Source: a virus
Length of the DNA stretch: 64,000 nucleotides
IMG/VR virus record: IMGVR_UViG_3300048580_000372
Coordinates: 1-64,000 of that record
Strand: one strand, 5' to 3'
Both the position numbers and the translations under genes were made by a program. Under the pieces are notes generated by a model that saw only the letters and a list, made by a program, of their open reading frames with translations, was not told the DNA's origin and did not search any database. Positions 31,409-39,968 of the stretch are shown here, piece by piece; the first letter of the stretch is position 1, and every line of letters begins with the position of its first letter.

Positions 31409-32779
31409 TTATCTTCTCACTTTTTTTTTACTTGTTTCAACAATTTTTGAGTTTTTCATTGTCAAATTGCGATGTTCACGCAATGCATCAATACCACGCC
31501 CACGAATTTCACTGACAAGGGATTCTAAACGAGACAACAATGGTTTGAATTCTGATAATTTAATATCAAGAATCTTTCCTTGAACACCATTCAATAAATC
31601 TTGGATTTCCCCATATGCATCTGCAGATACCGCTGGCATTGCAACTGGTTCAATGGATGGAACTGATGGTGGAGCAGATGGCATAACTGGTGTGTCCAAT
31701 TCTGCATCAACGTCATTACCAACTTCAAAATCAGCATCATCATCCAAATCTTCATCATAATCAGATGAATAATCTGTTGCATCATCGCCCATGGAAACCA
31801 TACCTGTTTCACCACCTGGGAAATTATCAGCCAAATCGCTTGCACCTGCTGCATCCATTGTACCACTAACATCAACTGGACCTGCACTCAATGCAGGGGA
31901 AGAACCAACAACGTTGTCATATTCTTCTTCTTCTCTAACTGGTGTTCTCATACCAGCTAATTGACGCATTCTTTCAATGCTTGGAATTCCTGTGATGCCC
32001 ATAACGCTTTCACTTATTTCATTTCTTTTAACCATTGTAATTTCTCCATTTATTGAAACTCTATATGTTCTATTTGGTCCTTCTTGTATTATAGTTGCAC
32101 AGCGACCATCGTTCAGAACAACTGTTTCATTTATATCAAAGTTATTTATCAAATCTTCTTCAATTGGTGTCCTTTTATTTTCACCTTTCTTCTTAAATTC
32201 CTTCTTTTTGTCAATTTGTGGTCCACCTTTTTTCATTAATGGATTGCTTCTTGCCATATTAGCCCGACTTGCCAATTTTTCTTCTTTTGTCCTAACATCT
32301 TTTTTAGATGATTCATTAAATAATCCATCAATTTGATCATTAATATCTTTTGTTTTTTCTTCATTATCTATGTCTTCAGAAGTATCTTCGTCTTCGTCTT
32401 CAGCATCCAAATTATCTTCTTCGTCTTCTTCTTTAGATTCTGTTTCTTCTTCAGGTTCTTCTTCGGGTTCTTCTGGCGCTTCAGGTTCAACTGGTTTTTC
32501 CTTTGGTTCTGGGGGAGCCTTGCCTTCAATTTTAGCCAATATATCAGCTGGAATTTCTACTTGTTTTAAACTCAAAAAATTCATAATTTCTTTTTTGGAT
32601 GAAACGTCTTTGTCCAATAACTCAATTAGATTTAATTCATCACCAATAGAAACATTACTTACAAGTTTAACTGCTGCTTCATCATCAATACCCAAAACAT
32701 TAGCCAAGGCTTTATGAATGGACCCTTTGGTATCATCTAACATACTTTCTTGCAATAATCTAAATAATTCAAAAGCCAT
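31409..32779 (-). CDS. Highly acidic packaged-type protein
   Basis: 456 residues starting MAFELFRLLQESMLDD. Residues 1-85 are helical. Residues 88-150 are dominated by Glu, Asp and Pro. Residues 215-255 form a small beta module (VVLNDGRCATIIQEGPNRTYRVSINGEITMV) like a KOW or SH3 barrel. A second acidic region precedes a helical, basic C terminus ending KKKVRR. Candidate cleavage sites include LLQES, LFNES and ISESV. The charge pattern resembles internal head or scaffold proteins. Confidence 0.6.
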   Translation of the reverse strand: MAFELFRLLQESMLDDTKGSIHKALANVLGIDDEAAVKLVSNVSIGDELNLIELLDKDVSSKKEIMNFLSLKQVEIPADILAKIEGKAPPEPKEKPVEPEAPEEPEEEPEEETESKEEDEEDNLDAEDEDEDTSEDIDNEEKTKDINDQIDGLFNESSKKDVRTKEEKLASRANMARSNPLMKKGGPQIDKKKEFKKKGENKRTPIEEDLINNFDINETVVLNDGRCATIIQEGPNRTYRVSINGEITMVKRNEISESVMGITGIPSIERMRQLAGMRTPVREEEEYDNVVGSSPALSAGPVDVSGTMDAAGASDLADNFPGGETGMVSMGDDATDYSSDYDEDLDDDADFEVGNDVDAELDTPVMPSAPPSVPSIEPVAMPAVSADAYGEIQDLLNGVQGKILDIKLSEFKPLLSRLESLVSEIRGRGIDALREHRNLTMKNSKIVETSKKKVRR

Positions 32780-33024
32780 TATACTTGTTCCTTCGTTAAT
32801 ATTTTCGTTAATTTGGTCTTCTTTTTAAAGTCTTGTGGATTAATCAATTCTTCTTTGTTCTTTACCACTTTACCCTTGTCAGGACCATTTAAACATTTGA
32901 ATAGTTTGACCAATTTACCATCACGTTTACGCCAAACTATCCCAATATCCTCATTCAATATATTTAGAGAATTATTGTTTAAATCATCATTTCTTTTTGT
33001 TTCAAATAATTCCCATAAATCCAT
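32779..33024 (-). CDS. Small KOW-like packaged-type protein
   Basis: 81 residues starting MDLWELFETKRND. Residues 27-62 (DIGIVWRKRDGKLVKLFKCLNGPDKGKVVKNKEEL) look like a KOW-type beta hairpin. Basic C terminus. Its stop overlaps the start of the acidic protein gene (single-base overlap), so they are coupled. Confidence 0.6.
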   Translation of the reverse strand: MDLWELFETKRNDDLNNNSLNILNEDIGIVWRKRDGKLVKLFKCLNGPDKGKVVKNKEELINPQDFKKKTKLTKILTKEQV

Positions 33025-33029
33025 TTTTC

Positions 33030-33458
33030 TTACCTTCCACCAGAATCACCTTGATAACCATAAGTACGATCACTTATTGGCATGTTACATACAGGTACTT
33101 TTTTACCTTTATTTTTATTAATAGCATCTATATATGCATTAATAGCATCTTCTTCGTTTTCATAGTGTAAACCTGGTGGATGAAAATAACCATTATATTT
33201 ACACCCGTCAACAAGACTACAATAATAAACATAATTTCCATCTTTATAAGGAGATACCTTATTAAAATGTTTTACTAATTTGCATAATTTTTCTTTTGGG
33301 TTTTCTTTACTTACAACCCAACGATATATTGGATTTCCACCTTTTACATTTCTAATTTCAAATTGTTCTCTGCTAATAGGTAGTGTAAAAGAACCCATTT
33401 CTTCTGTGGTCCCACTTTCTAATGCTTCCATTAATTTACGCATATATTGTCCTGACAT
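33030..33458 (-). CDS. Packaged-type protein with MRKLMEA leader
   Basis: 142 residues starting MSGQYMRKLMEALES. A compact alpha/beta domain follows with four Cys (KLCKLVKH, YYCSLVDGCKY, VPVCNMP) that could bind zinc. The pattern NEEDAINAYIDAINK is a typical closing helix. Function unknown. Confidence 0.6.
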   Translation of the reverse strand: MSGQYMRKLMEALESGTTEEMGSFTLPISREQFEIRNVKGGNPIYRWVVSKENPKEKLCKLVKHFNKVSPYKDGNYVYYCSLVDGCKYNGYFHPPGLHYENEEDAINAYIDAINKNKGKKVPVCNMPISDRTYGYQGDSGGR

Positions 33459-33476
33459 AATAATCTCCTTATTTAA

Positions 33477-34829
33477 TTATCTTCTCATTATCTTTGCAAC
33501 ACTTTCTACCAATGAGGCAATTTCATTATTTGTAGATTCATTAAAATTACTACCTTCAAATTCATCAACAATTTCCATCATATGTTGTGGTAAAATGTCA
33601 CAATCAATTCCAGGTAAAGTAACAAAGTCTTCACCATCCCAGTTAAATCTATCTTCAATTGATTTATAAGCATTATATATTGCATTACGTTCTTCAACAG
33701 AATAACAGTCTCTTGCACCGCCATCATTACAACAACCAATTGAATCATCTGATTCTTTAATTGCATATTTTTTGACTAATTCTGTTTCGCCAATATATTG
33801 AGCGAATGTTGTAACCAATTTACCATTTTCAAATATTGATTTCATGGAACTTTCTCCTAATTTATCTACTTTTTTTGTATAATCACGTTGTGCTTTTCTT
33901 TTTTTGGACAATAAATCATCTCTGCGTTTTTCATGGGATACCAATTCATGGGCACACATTGGTCCAGATTTATTTTCTTGTTCGATTTTATTTGTTGCAT
34001 GGTTGGATAATTCTTCTTCTGCATCTTTAATTGAACCTTCAACCAAATCTCTATCATAATCATAATCTCTATCATCACCCGGTTCAACACTATCATAACC
34101 AAATGTTAAAATAATATCTTCAATTTCATCCTTGGTGAATAAATCTGTAACATCTTCATCATTATCTGATCTTGTGACAAAATATTCATCAATATAACTT
34201 TGCATTACACCAACTTCTGGTTCTGCAGGTTGCATACGCCAAGTAATAGTTACCGGCACATCATCTTCACCATTGATATCCAAATTCCATCCCATTGATT
34301 TTGTTCCATTCCCTAAATCCATTTTACTTTCTCCTAATTTGTTTTTTCCACTTCCATCACAAACAGGACAACGAACTAACGCATTCTGTGTATGAAATTT
34401 ATATTTACCTGTTCCCTTGCATTTTTTACATGGGTTTTTCATTTCTTTTTTTGGGAGTGTTACCAACTCTTCATCAGACAAATCGCCCATCGCTTCATTC
34501 ATACTTTCTAATATACTATTACCCAAGTTATCCATTTTTGGAATTTCAACATCTAAAGAATGATCTTCTGGATATTCTTCATGCCATATACGCTTTACTT
34601 CATCAACAGATATATGAAATCCCTTGGCTGCATAAACCAATAATTCTGACACTGGAACTTCATAATCAATGCAGCTTTCATAAAACTCAATAAATTCCAC
34701 AACTGCTTTTTCAACATCATTATTATTATTCTTCATTAATTCCTTAACATCTGCAGCCACAACAGCATCATCTAAATGCCCAGGTACTCTTGGCTGCACA
34801 TTGCTAATTGTCATTTCTTTTAGTTTCAT
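33477..34829 (-). CDS. Packaged-type protein with DnaJ-type zinc repeats
   Basis: 450 residues starting MKLKEMTISNVQ. Residues 33-95 are helical. Residues about 130-160 hold CKKCKGTGKY and CPVCDGSGK, two CxxCxGxG repeats of the DnaJ zinc-finger type, which could bind unfolded protein or RNA. The rest alternates acidic beta parts and linkers with sites such as ILESM, LGESK, LVEGS, IKESD. First gene of the operon; late promoter 32 bases upstream. Confidence 0.6.
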   Translation of the reverse strand: MKLKEMTISNVQPRVPGHLDDAVVAADVKELMKNNNNDVEKAVVEFIEFYESCIDYEVPVSELLVYAAKGFHISVDEVKRIWHEEYPEDHSLDVEIPKMDNLGNSILESMNEAMGDLSDEELVTLPKKEMKNPCKKCKGTGKYKFHTQNALVRCPVCDGSGKNKLGESKMDLGNGTKSMGWNLDINGEDDVPVTITWRMQPAEPEVGVMQSYIDEYFVTRSDNDEDVTDLFTKDEIEDIILTFGYDSVEPGDDRDYDYDRDLVEGSIKDAEEELSNHATNKIEQENKSGPMCAHELVSHEKRRDDLLSKKRKAQRDYTKKVDKLGESSMKSIFENGKLVTTFAQYIGETELVKKYAIKESDDSIGCCNDGGARDCYSVEERNAIYNAYKSIEDRFNWDGEDFVTLPGIDCDILPQHMMEIVDEFEGSNFNESTNNEIASLVESVAKIMRR

Positions 34830-34861
34830 TACCTATTACTCCAATCCATTTGGTTATTATT

Positions 34862-34869
34862 TATTTATC
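34862..34869 (-). promoter_or_regulatory. Late promoter GATAAATA
   Basis: 32 bases before the ATG at 34829. Confidence 0.75.
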
Positions 34870-34885
34870 ATTTTTTTAAAATTTT

Positions 34886-34893
34886 GATAAATA
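34886..34893 (+). promoter_or_regulatory. Late promoter GATAAATA
   Basis: Plus-strand box 31 bases before the ATG at 34925, divergent from the box at 34862. Confidence 0.65.
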
Positions 34894-34924
34894 AAATAAT
34901 AATCAAGAAATAAGGATTTTAAAA

Positions 34925-35284
34925 ATGCGTGAATTTGATATAGTCAACGAAGCTAATATGGGACAAAAAGTATTATACCAAAGACCTACAAAAAATGAAA
35001 AACATGGCTGCTCGTTATGGTAGGACAATATTAATTGCACTCGACCCAAAAACTTATAAACAAGAATATTACAAAAAATTATATACATTGAAATATAACG
35101 GACTTCATGGGAAAATTGAATATAAAAACAAACCAGAAAGCGAAGACCAATTAATTCCACAAACCAAACAACATTTTGGGCATTTTTATCCTCTTCAGAC
35201 GAAGAAACCCCCCATTCAGGTGGGTCGGAAATGCTTCGCATTTCTTGGGATGAATTTGGATCTCCCATCGTTGGCTTTAAATAA
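34925..35284 (+). pseudogene. Frameshifted packaged-type gene left of the TnpB element
   Basis: The ATG at 34925 (AAGGATTTTAAAA upstream) reads MREFDIVNEANMG, a leader-family start, but this frame stops at 35021. The protein-like sequence continues in another frame from about 34990 (MAARYGRTILIALDPKTYKQ) and returns to the first frame near 35165 (SSDEETPHSGGSEMLRISWD), ending at TAA 35282. Two compensating shifts near A-rich runs explain this. It is either a decayed gene or a place with assembly errors. An intact copy would be about 119 residues. Confidence 0.5.
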
Positions 35285-35306
35285 ATACAAATAAATAATT
35301 AATATA

Positions 35307-35335
35307 TTGACAACTTATTGGTAATAAAGTATAAA
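35307..35335 (+). promoter_or_regulatory. Sigma70-type promoter of tnpB
   Basis: TTGACA, 17-base spacer, TATAAA. The -10 also forms a TATAAATA box (35330-35337), seven bases before the initial ATG region. Confidence 0.6.
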
Positions 35336-35342
35336 TAGTATT

Positions 35343-36569
35343 ATGATAAATAAGGCATTCAAATTTAGACTAAAACCAACCCAAGATCAAGTAATCAAAT
35401 TGACTCAGTGGTTTGGAATAAGTCGCTTTATTTATAATTATTGTCTCCAAGAGAACATCCAATATTACCAAGAAACCAAAAAATTCCTTTTTTATAATAC
35501 TTTGGGAGTTAGATTACCAGACCTGAAAAAAATCTATCCTTGGTTATCCGATATACCAAGCCAATCTTTACAACAAAAAATGAGAGATTTCGAAAAATCA
35601 CTAAAGGCATCTTATAAACAAAAAGATGCAGGATTCCCAAAATTCAGATCAAAGCACATCGAGTCCCATAATAGTTTCCGTATTATTCAGACCAATGGAC
35701 ATATAAAACCAACAGCCAGTCATATAATCATCCCAAAATTAGGTGATGTCAAATGGAAACGTCACAGACCACTTGAGGGGAAACTAAAAAGTATAACAAT
35801 TAAAAAAGAAAATAATTATTATTGGTGTGTATGCCTTTGTGAATTACCAGATATACAACCAATACAAGAATTTACTTCTAAAAATTTGGTTGGTATTGAT
35901 GTCGGATTAACGACTTATGCTATAACCTCAGATGGAGAGGTATTTGATACACCAAAGTTTTATCGCAAGAAACAAAAGAAATTAAAGAAATTACAACGAG
36001 TTTTATCGAAAAAGAAAAAAGACTCTAAAAATAGACAAAAAGCCAAAGCGAAAGTGAATAAATTACACTATAAAATAAAAAGCCAAAGACTTGACTTCAT
36101 TCATCAGATAAGTAGTTCGATAACCAAGAATTATTTATTTGTAGGAATTGAGGATCTGAATCTAAAAGGAATGAGTAAATTATATGGTAAGTCAGTAACT
36201 GACCAGTCATTTAATATGTTCTTCCAACAATTAACATATAAAAGTTTATGGAATGGTGGGGCAACGATAAAGATTAATCGTTGGGCACCATCCAGTAAAA
36301 CTTGTTCCCATTGTGGTAATGTCAAAGAAAAACTGTCATTATCAGAAAGAACTTATGTGTGTTCAGAGTGTGGGTTGGTAATTGATAGAGATGCCAATGC
36401 AACCATTAATATTAAAAAATGGGCATTGGCTGAACTAATGAATAGGTATGGAACATACCAAATTAAAGCCTGTGGAGATACCTCTGATGGGATAGAGAAA
36501 TCTATTAGTCAAGTATCGTTGAATCAGGAAAAGTTCCCTCTTATTGTAGAGGGAAGCCCAGTCCTTTAG
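35343..36569 (+). CDS. tnpB: TnpB RNA-guided nuclease of an IS200/IS605-type element
   Basis: 408 residues, full length for TnpB. The N-terminal helical wedge domain begins FKFRLKPTQDQ. The RuvC-like nuclease carries D186 (GIDVGLTTYA), E270 (VGIEDLNLKG) and D350 (DRDANATINI), and a four-Cys zinc finger lies at 321-343 (CSHC, CSEC), so all known catalytic parts are present. TnpB cuts DNA guided by the omega RNA encoded at its 3' end. No tnpA (Y1 transposase) is beside it, so movement would depend on a transposase elsewhere. Confidence 0.92.
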   Translation: MINKAFKFRLKPTQDQVIKLTQWFGISRFIYNYCLQENIQYYQETKKFLFYNTLGVRLPDLKKIYPWLSDIPSQSLQQKMRDFEKSLKASYKQKDAGFPKFRSKHIESHNSFRIIQTNGHIKPTASHIIIPKLGDVKWKRHRPLEGKLKSITIKKENNYYWCVCLCELPDIQPIQEFTSKNLVGIDVGLTTYAITSDGEVFDTPKFYRKKQKKLKKLQRVLSKKKKDSKNRQKAKAKVNKLHYKIKSQRLDFIHQISSSITKNYLFVGIEDLNLKGMSKLYGKSVTDQSFNMFFQQLTYKSLWNGGATIKINRWAPSSKTCSHCGNVKEKLSLSERTYVCSECGLVIDRDANATINIKKWALAELMNRYGTYQIKACGDTSDGIEKSISQVSLNQEKFPLIVEGSPVL

Positions 36570-36585
36570 GGATGGGGTAGTTCAC
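36480..36585 (+). ncRNA. Omega RNA scaffold at the right end of the TnpB element
   Basis: Overlaps the 3' end of tnpB. It holds a perfect hairpin TTCCCTC/GAGGGAA (36534-36555) and a second imperfect one with the TTTA loop (36557-36577), then GTAGTTCAC at the end, the usual right-end signature. The adjoining 16 bases from 36586 would be the guide. The 5' limit is a guess. Confidence 0.65.
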
Positions 36586-36861
36586 CAAATTATTGAACAA
36601 AATATTAAAGATATAATAGCCAATCCAGAAAATACCAAAAAAGCCTGTAATGAAATTTTCAAAAAAATGAAAGATTATGGTGGGTATAATGATTATAATG
36701 ATGAAATTGTATCTGATACAATGAAAAACAATCTCCATTTATATAAAGGATTTGGTATAAAAAAATTCTTACTATTATTGAAACAACGTGGGTTCTTATC
36801 TCCCCAAGACACCAAGAAAATTTTTAAAAAATTCGTCAATCAATTTGGTGATGATGTGTAA
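36586..36861 (+). pseudogene. 3' fragment of a gene cut by the TnpB element
   Basis: Directly right of the element end, an open frame without its own start runs for 91 codons (QIIEQNIKDIIANPEN... FVNQFGDDV). Composition is protein-like: Lys/Asn-rich helices with a GFLSPQDTKKIFKKF end. No ATG occurs until 36667. It looks like the tail of an interrupted gene. The 5' part is not clearly recognisable to the left of the element. Confidence 0.45.
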
Positions 36862-36877
36862 AATTTTAAAAAATCAC

Positions 36878-36905
36878 TTGACATTAAAATCAAACCTGCT
36901 ATACT
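36878..36905 (+). promoter_or_regulatory. Early promoter of the structured RNA locus
   Basis: TTGACA (36878-36883), a 16-base spacer ending CCTGC, and TATACT (36900-36905): an exact member of the early family on the plus strand. Confidence 0.8.
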
Positions 36906-36911
36906 TATATT

Positions 36912-37423
36912 ATGGATTGGGAAGTAACCAACCAAACAGATTTTAGAAATTCAACCCTCTGAGGAGGATGGAGAGCCAAGGTCGGATGTGGGTTAGTTTG
37001 AAAGGGCTAACGAAGTTTCGACAAAGTTTTGTTAGGATGCACGTAATGACCTATCGGCTGGTCATCCATTTAAAATGGTTGTGCCCTTCAACCATAGGGC
37101 GTCATGAACCCTTAGAAGAGATGCTGGTTCGAATCCAGTCTGACAAATAAGCTTGGGTGTTTTGAGCAGCGATTGCGCTCCACCCCTTTCTATAGGGAAG
37201 AAATTCCCACAGTTGTCCCTGTTGGGTTCGAGTCCCAACTTGTGTATGGTAGTGAAAGGAAACAGTAACCGTTGGAAATGATATCAATGCCAACGCCAAA
37301 AGGTTCCAAGTAATGAGGCCAAACTATTTGTGGAAAAATATTGGGTAAAGTTTTAGGATAAACTCCAATAAAGGTTCGCGACCACCACATTTAGGTCGGG
37401 TTCGATCCCCGCTGACGCTAAAA
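36912..37423 (+). ncRNA. Structured RNA locus with three tRNA-like T arms
   Basis: About 510 bases with no convincing protein, between an early promoter and a terminator. It contains three TPsiC-type arms: CTGG-TTCGAAT-CCAG (about 37124-37138), TTGGG-TTCGAGT-CCCAA (about 37223-37239) and CGGG-TTCGATC-CCCG (about 37398-37412). The third is followed by TGACGCT-A, a good acceptor end without CCA, whose best partner is GGCGTCA at 37099-37105. GTCGGAT at 36981 can pair with the bases after the first arm. I could not fold a normal cloverleaf of 70-90 bases for any of them. They may be tRNAs with insertions, decayed tRNAs, or a novel RNA with tRNA-like parts. Confidence 0.45.
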
Positions 37424-37427
37424 ATAA

Positions 37428-37452
37428 AAATGGGAGCCAAAGGCTCCCATTT
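37428..37452. terminator. Bidirectional terminator between the RNA locus and gene 37475
   Basis: Stem AAATGGGAGCC/GGCTCCCATTT with a short loop and T runs on both sides. Confidence 0.9.
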
Positions 37453-37474
37453 CTTTTTCTCAATTCATTGCGAA

Positions 37475-37867
37475 TTAAAGAACGTCTGCTTCTACAACTA
37501 CTACGTTGTCTGTTGCATCACCAACATTCACGAAGCCTGCAATGCCATTGAGCATTGAGCCAAGTTCTGCTGTACTTACTGCTTTGGTGTGTTCAACAGC
37601 GAAGCGGAAAGTATATGTGTTGCCTGAAACATATGCTGGTACTGAACCTGGGTCTGTACCAACGTTAGTTACAACGCCACCCATGATAACTGGTTGAGCA
37701 CGCATGGAGATTGCTTCAACCAATTTGTCCAATGCAACTTGTGTAGCTGCTGCTGGGTCTGCGCTTGCGCTTGGAGTAATATTCACTGTTGTATAAACTG
37801 TGAAGAAATCCATATTGCCAGTTAAATGTTCCCCTGGAAAGGAAGTTCCGTGTACTTTGTCTACCAT
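37475..37867 (-). CDS. Small structural protein, probably abundant
   Basis: 130 residues. The ATG at 37867 follows AAAGGAGAATTTAAA. Rich in Val, Thr, Ala and Gly with few Lys, and codons favour the GC-richer choices, both signs of high expression. Pattern GEHLTGNMDFFTVYTTVNIT, AAATQVALDKLVEAISMRAQPVI, NTYTFRFAVEHTK suggests one alpha/beta domain. A late promoter lies 40 bases upstream and a strong terminator follows. It may be a head decoration or other major virion component; no family is identified. Confidence 0.65.
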   Translation of the reverse strand: MVDKVHGTSFPGEHLTGNMDFFTVYTTVNITPSASADPAAATQVALDKLVEAISMRAQPVIMGGVVTNVGTDPGSVPAYVSGNTYTFRFAVEHTKAVSTAELGSMLNGIAGFVNVGDATDNVVVVEADVL

Positions 37868-37907
37868 TTTAAATTCTCCTTTAATTAGAATTAATTTGTT
37901 GTATATT

Positions 37908-37915
37908 TATTTATC
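37908..37915 (-). promoter_or_regulatory. Late promoter GATAAATA
   Basis: 40 bases before the ATG at 37867. Confidence 0.75.
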
Positions 37916-37975
37916 TTTTTATTCTAAAACTGTGTCCCAAATATTATAAAAATTCACCTTTTTTAAAAATTATTT

Positions 37976-38302
37976 TTAATCGTTGAATTCACGCTCGCTT
38001 TCATAACGAGAATGTTCGTTACTTTCATCAGAAATCCACATAGAGACCGCGGACATCATCGCAGATTGAAGATCTTCATTTTCTGGTGGCCAATTACCCC
38101 TTGATGTTAAATCACCCAATTCAAGTTCTGGATGGGTTGTTTTTGCCCAATTGGCTACTACCGCCCAAAAAGCATTTTCTGCTTCTTGAACAACACCTTC
38201 AAGCTCCATATCCATATCTTTGAAATAACCTTCATTGAGTTTTTTAGTTGGTTCAATAGTTTCATTAATAATATTCATGAATTGTCTTAAATTTTGGTTC
38301 AT
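37976..38302 (-). CDS. Small packaged-type protein
   Basis: 108 residues starting MNQNLRQFMNIINETIE, a leader variant; KKLNEGYF offers a further cleavage site. The rest is helical, acidic and rich in Trp/Glu (ENAFWAVVANWAKTTHPELELG). Single-gene unit with its own late promoter. Function unknown. Confidence 0.6.
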   Translation of the reverse strand: MNQNLRQFMNIINETIEPTKKLNEGYFKDMDMELEGVVQEAENAFWAVVANWAKTTHPELELGDLTSRGNWPPENEDLQSAMMSAVSMWISDESNEHSRYESEREFND

Positions 38303-38325
38303 AATTCTTCTCCTAACAAGATATT

Positions 38326-39219
38326 TTATTTATTTATCTTTTTCTTTGATTTTTTGGTAATTATATTTTCACCATATGGTGGACGACGCAATATAACCCC
38401 CATTGGGGCTGCAATACTGGCAACGTTACCAGAACATGTTCCACCCAACGACGCTTCTTCAGTTAAATCACCATTTATTAACTTCATCGCTTCAACCCAT
38501 AACCCATATAACCTTTTATAAAACGCTTTCTTATTACGAGAATTTAATGTTTTCAAAAAATCATTCTCATGATAACCATTCTTGGATAATACTTTCTCCA
38601 TTGTGTTTTTAAAATTATCAGTTATTCCAAAAATTTTAGCCAAACGATCTGGGTCGCCCTTTTTAGCAGCATTAATGAATGCCATCAAATGACTTACCGA
38701 ATTATGATAATATGCATTGAATTCTACAGGATCATTATAATATTTATCATCATTGCGTTTTGGTAATTCTCCATCTGACTGTTCAGAACTATTGCTTTTT
38801 GCATCTAACATATTTGGTATCCTAAATGAATCCAAATAATGAATATACTCATGCTCCAATACACGATGAATTTTATTATCATGCACAACTTCTTTAGCCA
38901 AAGTTTCTAAATCCAATCCTGTTCTAAATGGATCACCCAATAATTTTACAATTATAACTGGTTGTTTTGAATTTTGAAATTTACTAAATGCACCACCAAC
39001 TGTGTAAAAATTTGGACCACGAAGAAACATTACCTTTATATCATCAATGTCCAACGTCGCATAAATTTTACCATCAATTCGCAATAATTTCATACCGTAA
39101 CCATAATATGCAGCATCTTCATTTAAAAATATTTTCACAATTTTACTAACGAATTCTTTTGCCTGTTTATTATATCCGATATCATCTTTAGCATTTTCAA
39201 ATAAATCTAATAATCTCAT
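38326..39219 (-). CDS. Putative zinc metalloprotease, packaged type
   Basis: 297 residues starting MRLLDLFENAKDD. VLEHEYIHYLDSFR carries the HExxH zinc motif (H123, E124, H127), and NDPVEFNAYYH about 40 residues later supplies a likely third ligand, E166, as in gluzincin-like peptidases. The C-terminal third is helical and ends with a basic tail. If injected with the DNA it would cleave host proteins, or it may act in head processing. Substrate unknown. Its ATG overlaps the next gene's end. Confidence 0.7.
   Translation of the reverse strand: MRLLDLFENAKDDIGYNKQAKEFVSKIVKIFLNEDAAYYGYGMKLLRIDGKIYATLDIDDIKVMFLRGPNFYTVGGAFSKFQNSKQPVIIVKLLGDPFRTGLDLETLAKEVVHDNKIHRVLEHEYIHYLDSFRIPNMLDAKSNSSEQSDGELPKRNDDKYYNDPVEFNAYYHNSVSHLMAFINAAKKGDPDRLAKIFGITDNFKNTMEKVLSKNGYHENDFLKTLNSRNKKAFYKRLYGLWVEAMKLINGDLTEEASLGGTCSGNVASIAAPMGVILRRPPYGENIITKKSKKKINK
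38331..38338 (-). promoter_or_regulatory. Late promoter GATAAATA
   Basis: 28 bases before the ATG at 38302; it overlaps the 3' end of the metalloprotease gene. Confidence 0.7.
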
Positions 39220-39968
39220 CTCACAACCTTTGCATATTTAAAATTCTTTTTATACCAATTTAAATAATTTGGTAAATCTTCAGTCAAATACTCCACAACA
39301 TCACCATAAGTAGTAATTTGTCCCTTGAATTCAGGCACTCGTCTATTCAACACTTCTTCAGTATATTTATATTTTGTTGGATCAAATTTTAAATTAGTTA
39401 ACAATTGTCGCAAATTTAACATATAATATTCTTTGCAATCTAAAATTAATTCATTTTTTATTTTATTATCTGGCCAACCTTCTTTATAAGTAGAAGCGAA
39501 CTCCTTACCAACCATTCTCTTTTTGTCATAATCCCAAGTTGATACATTACCAGTAGAAATGCTCCCATAATTATCCTTATTTTTCCCAACAATCCTATTC
39601 CCACCTAAATCTTCAACAATTGGACTCCAAAAAATGTTATAATTCAATGGGATAACAATATGAGATTTGCCCAATACACCTTGGGTACCATTTGAATGAA
39701 AAACACAAAATACAGGATATTTTATCCCCAATTCTTGTAATAATTCTGGTTGCAATTCATTTTCACCTTGTCTTGCTTTATATTCACCTCTATCATTGAT
39801 TACTTTTATCAATGCAGTGTTTTGTTTTATATTATGGGTAAATTCTCTGAACAAAAGTGGATAGCTGGATAATGGTTCAACGACTTTAGCCAATGATAAT
39901 GACCAATTGATTAAATTATCAATAGTGTCTGCAGATGATACTTCCTCAAATAATTCATAGGCTCTCAT
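39216..39968 (-). CDS. Packaged-type protein of unknown function
   Basis: 250 residues starting MRAYELFEEVSSADT. An alpha/beta domain follows, with YPVFCVFHSNGTQGVLGKSHIVIPLNYNIFWS and a basic, Tyr-rich C terminus. Its layout is similar to the other MRAYELFE protein at 25299 but no shared motif is strong. It overlaps both neighbours by four bases (ATGA), so it is part of a tightly coupled operon 38326-41039. Confidence 0.6.
   Translation of the reverse strand: MRAYELFEEVSSADTIDNLINWSLSLAKVVEPLSSYPLLFREFTHNIKQNTALIKVINDRGEYKARQGENELQPELLQELGIKYPVFCVFHSNGTQGVLGKSHIVIPLNYNIFWSPIVEDLGGNRIVGKNKDNYGSISTGNVSTWDYDKKRMVGKEFASTYKEGWPDNKIKNELILDCKEYYMLNLRQLLTNLKFDPTKYKYTEEVLNRRVPEFKGQITTYGDVVEYLTEDLPNYLNWYKKNFKYAKVVR

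Noticed and set aside
36968-37150. Plus-strand frame of 60 codons in the RNA locus
   Set aside because: No ribosome binding site fits, it overlaps T-arm 1, and the region carries strong RNA structure.
36912-37423. RNase P RNA or 6S RNA
   Set aside because: The conserved cores I know (such as GAGGAAAGTCC in RNase P RNA) are not found.
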